DNA of 64,000 bases, taken from NCBI RefSeq assembly GCF_029227915.1, contig NC_079875.1:62001-126000 (forward strand), in the 5' to 3' direction. The first letter of the stretch is position 1. Each line of letters starts with the position of its first letter. Shown here one piece after another: positions 61,611-64,000 of this stretch. A program made the position numbers and the translations under genes. The notes beneath the pieces were generated by a model. That model was given only the letters and a program-made list of their open reading frames with translations, ran no database searches and was not told where the DNA came from. Source of the stretch: Hydractinia symbiolongicarpus (Eukaryota; Cnidaria; Hydrozoa; Anthoathecata; Hydractiniidae).

Positions 61611-62240
61611 TTATCTTTTCACCACTAAATCGCATGAGACTTGTAGTTTTCAAAAATGTTTTCATTTTTGATGAGACGCTGAATAAAAGAAGTTTAATCG
61701 CCGGCAAACGAAAACCTGCGATTTCCCGTAAATCCCAGACTCGGCCCGTATAGTTAAAAGTATACAAATAAAGTACCCAGGGAGTAAACTCATTTCCCGA
61801 ACGATTTTTTAAATTATTATTTCACCACTAAAGCCCATGAGACTTTTAGTTTTTAAAAATGTTTTCATTTTTGATGAGACGCTGAATAAAAGAAGTTTAA
61901 TCGCCGGCAAACGAAAACCTGAGATTTCCTGTAAATCCCAGACTCGGTCCGTATAGTCAAAAGTATACAAACAAAGTACCCAGGGAGTAAACTCATTTCC
62001 CGAACGATTTTTTAAGTTATTATTTCACCACTAAAGCCCATGAGACTTGTAGTTTTTAAAAGTGTTTTCATTTTTGATGAGACGCTGAATAAATGGAGTT
62101 TAATCGCCGGCAAACGAAAACCCGCCATTTCCCGTAAACCCCGGACTCGGCCCGTATAGTCAAAAGTATACAAAGAAAGTACCCAGGGAGTAAACTCATT
62201 TCCCGAACGATTTTTTAAGTTATTTTTCACCACTAAAACT
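61610..62240 (+). repeat. Transition from right-type to left-type monomers
   Basis: Three monomers carry right-type or shared marks (AGTTAAAAGTATACAAATAAAG, AACCTGAGATTTCC, TGGAGTTTAATC). From the monomer at 62,242 onward the left-type caccggc and TGTAAAGTC forms take over. No gene is present. Confidence 0.75.
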
Positions 62241-62241
62241 C

Positions 62242-63620
62242 ATGAGACTTGTAGTTTTCAAAAATGTTTTCATTTTTGATGAGACGCTGAATAAAAGAAG
62301 TTTAATCACCGGCAAACGAAAACCTGGGATTTCCCGTAAATCCCGGACTCGGCCTGTAAAGTCAAAAGTATACAGAGAAAGTACCCAGGGAGTAAACTCA
62401 TTTCCCGAACGATTTTTTAAATTACTTTTTCACCACTAAAACGCATGAGACTTGTAGTTTTCAAAAATGTTTTCATTTTTGATGAGACGCTGAATAAAAG
62501 AAGTTTAATCGCCGGCAAACGAAAACCTGCGATTTCCCGTAAATCCCGGACTCGGCCTGTAAAGTCAAAAGTATACAAAAAAAGTACCCAGGGAGTAAAC
62601 TCATTTCCCGAACGATTTTTCAAATTATTTCTGCACCACTAGAACGAATGAGACTTGTAGTTTTTGAAAATGTTTTCATTTTTGATGAGACGCTGAATAA
62701 AAGAAGTTTAATCGCCGGCAAACGAAAACCCGCCATTTCCCGTAAACCCTTGACTCGGTCCGTATAGTCAAAAGTATACAGAGAAAGTACCCAGGGAGTA
62801 AACTCATTTCCCGAACGATTTTTTAAATTACTTTTTCACCACTAAAACGCATGAGACTTGTAGTTTTTAAAAATGTTTTCATTTTTGATGAGACGCTGAA
62901 TAAAAGAAGTTTAATCACCGGCAAACGAAAACCTGCGATTTCCCGTAAATCCCGGACTCGGCCTGTAAAGTCAAAAGTATACAAAAAAAGTACCCAGGGA
63001 GTAAACTCATTTCCCGAACGATTTTTCAAATTATTTCTGCACCACTAGAACGAATGAGACTTGTAGTTTTTCAAAATAAAAGAAGTTTAATCGCCCGCAA
63101 ACAAAAACCTGCGATTTCCCGTAAATCCCAGACTCGGCCCGTATAGTCAAAAGTATACAAAGAAAGTACCCAGGGAGTAAACTCATTTCCTGAGCGATTT
63201 TTTAAATTATTATTTCACCACTAAAGCCCATGAGACTTGTAGTTTTTAAAAATGTTTTCATTTTTGATGAGACGCTGTATAAAAGAAGTTTAATCTCCGG
63301 CAAACGAAAACCCGCCATTTCCCGTAAACCCCGGACTCGGCACGTATAGTCAAAAGCATACAAAGAAAGTACCCAGGGAGTAAACTCATTTCCCGAACGA
63401 TTTTTTAAATTATTTTTTCACCACTAAAACGCATGAGACTTGTTGTTTTCAAAAATGTTTTCATTTTTGATGAGACGCTGAATAAAAGCAGTTTAATCAC
63501 CGGCAAACGAAAACCTGAGATTTCCCGTAAATCCCGGACTCGGCCCGTATAGTCAAAAGTATACAAAGAAAGTACCCAGGGAGTAAACTCATTTCCCGAA
63601 CGATTTTACAAATTATTTCT
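62242..63620 (+). repeat. Left-type satellite segment near the right edge
   Basis: Monomers at 62,242, 62,445, 62,648, 62,851 and onward carry left-domain tails (ccactaaaacgc, ccactagaacga) and TACAGAGAAAG. They resemble 1-5 kb but have more single-copy changes than the blocks above, such as TTTTTGAAAATG near 62,662 and TCCTGAGCG near 63,190. No gene is present. Confidence 0.8.
63054..63229 (+). repeat. 176-bp monomer with 27-bp deletion
   Basis: TAGTTTTTCAAAATAAAAG replaces a stretch that normally includes the TTTT-loop dyad and GATGAGACGCTG. The loss joins monomer base ~23 to ~51 and removes most of the inverted repeat. The short shared AAAAT/AATAAAA sequence at the join suggests slippage or microhomology. 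I saw it only once in the window. Confidence 0.88.
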
Positions 63621-64000
63621 GCACCATTAGAACGAATAAGACTTTTAGTTTTCCAAAATGTTTTCACTTTTAATGAGACGCTTAATGAAAGAGGTTTAAT
63701 CGCCGGCAAACGAAAACCCGCGATTTCCCGTAAATCCCGGGCTTGTCCCGTATAGTCGAATGTATACAAAGAAAGTACCCTGTGAGTAAACTTATTTCCA
63801 GAACGATTTTTTAAATTATATTTTCACCACTAAATCGCATGAGACTTGTAGTTTTCAAAAATGTTTTCATTTTTGATGAGACGCTGAATAAAAGAAGTTT
63901 AATCGCCGGCAAACGAAAACCTGCGATTTCCCGTAAATCCCAGACTCGGCCCGTATAGTTAAAAGTATACAAATAAAGTACCCAGGGAGTAAACTCATCT
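63620..64000 (+). repeat. Right-type monomers at the window edge
   Basis: The ccattagaacga tail, ATAAGACTTTTAG, ccctgtgag and AGTTAAAAGTATACAAATAAAG mark a return to right-type monomers. The window ends inside a monomer at CTCATCT, so the array goes on. Confidence 0.85.

Larger units (their letters stand above)
33150..62030 (+). repeat. Right-type satellite domain
   Basis: Subtypes rare in the left domain dominate: ccattagaacga followed by ATAAGACTTTTAG, CGCCGTCAAACGG, CGCCGTCAAACAT, AACCAGCGATTTCCCC, ACGCTTAAAACTTG, and CATTTCTGAAGGGACGCCG. The 229-bp monomer also occurs only here. The change from the left mixture is gradual between about 33,100 and 34,150, where both kinds alternate. No gene is present. 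Confidence 0.84.
1..64000 (+). repeat. Satellite DNA array, ~203-bp monomer, ~314 head-to-tail copies
   Basis: The landmark ATGAGACTTGTAG, or a close variant, recurs every 203 bp (197-204 in most monomers, 228-229 in one subtype) from position 97 to 63,839, always on this strand. No stretch falls outside the pattern and both window edges cut through monomers, so the array continues in both directions. Monomers differ by scattered substitutions and occasional one-base indels, and copies several monomers apart are often far more alike than neighbours, which is the signature of higher-order repeats. The length fits one nucleosome plus linker, as in many centromeric satellites. Location in the genome and species cannot be read from the sequence; I do not recognise the family. 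No gene, tRNA, rRNA or mobile element was seen anywhere in it. Confidence 0.97.

Noticed and set aside
1-64000. CRISPR array
   Set aside because: The repeated unit is about 203 bp with no unique spacers between copies; neighbouring units are all related. No cas-like gene is present.
1-64000. Tandem 5S rRNA, tRNA or snRNA gene cluster
   Set aside because: I found no 5S internal control region, tRNA A/B box pair, cloverleaf or snRNA-like motif in the monomer on either strand.
1-64000. Telomeric repeats or retroelement insertions in the array
   Set aside because: No short telomere-like tandem motif, terminal repeats, poly-A tail with target duplication, or transposase or reverse transcriptase coding region was seen; the 203-bp phase is continuous.
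1-64000. A new coding or defence-like system hidden in the window
   Set aside because: All bases are accounted for by the satellite. There is no room for a conserved gene, and variation between copies shows no sign of protein-level constraint.

Overview
The whole 64 kb window is one uninterrupted tandem array of a satellite DNA with a monomer of about 203 bp. About 314 monomers run head to tail in the same orientation from the first base to the last. I found no protein-coding gene, RNA gene, transposon, CRISPR array or unique sequence, and no reversed monomer. A representative monomer is about 38% G+C. Arrays of this kind are typical of eukaryotic centromeric, pericentromeric or subtelomeric heterochromatin. 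I do not recognise the family and cannot name the species. CpG is not depleted (11 per representative monomer against about 7.5 expected from composition), which argues against a heavily CpG-methylated germline or for a young array.

Monomers fall into several subtypes. They are most easily told apart by the bases just before the monomer start (ccactaaaacgc, ccactaaagccc, ccactagaacga, ccactaaatcgc or ccattagaacga) and by a cccagggag versus ccctgtgag difference near base 145. The subtypes are arranged in higher-order repeats of 3 to 19 monomers, themselves duplicated and re-cut. Two subtype mixtures are visible. The 'left' mixture fills about 1-5,171, 8,321-33,150 and 62,240-63,620. The 'right' mixture fills about 5,172-8,320, 33,150-62,030 and 63,620-64,000, with a 1 kb left-type island at about 38,640-39,660.

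Layout: 1-5.1 kb is copied at 8.3-13.8 kb with internal copy-number changes. A hexamer is duplicated at 13.3-15.7 kb. A 14-19-mer pattern repeats from 15.7 to 33 kb. In the right domain there is a triplicated 608-bp trimer (34.6-36.4 kb), a 3,273-bp tandem duplication in which I could see only two base differences (39.6-46.2 kb), a 1,826-bp tandem duplication (47.7-51.4 kb), and a block recurring at 46.5, 53.2 and 59.8 kb.

Inside the monomer the clearest structural element is a 9-bp inverted repeat around a TTTT loop. A second inverted repeat becomes perfect only in one right-domain subtype. The short open frames that recur in each monomer are by-products of the repeat: 203 is not divisible by three, and I do not regard them as genes. 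The main interest is the record of unequal exchange and the subtype-specific dyads, not a coded system.
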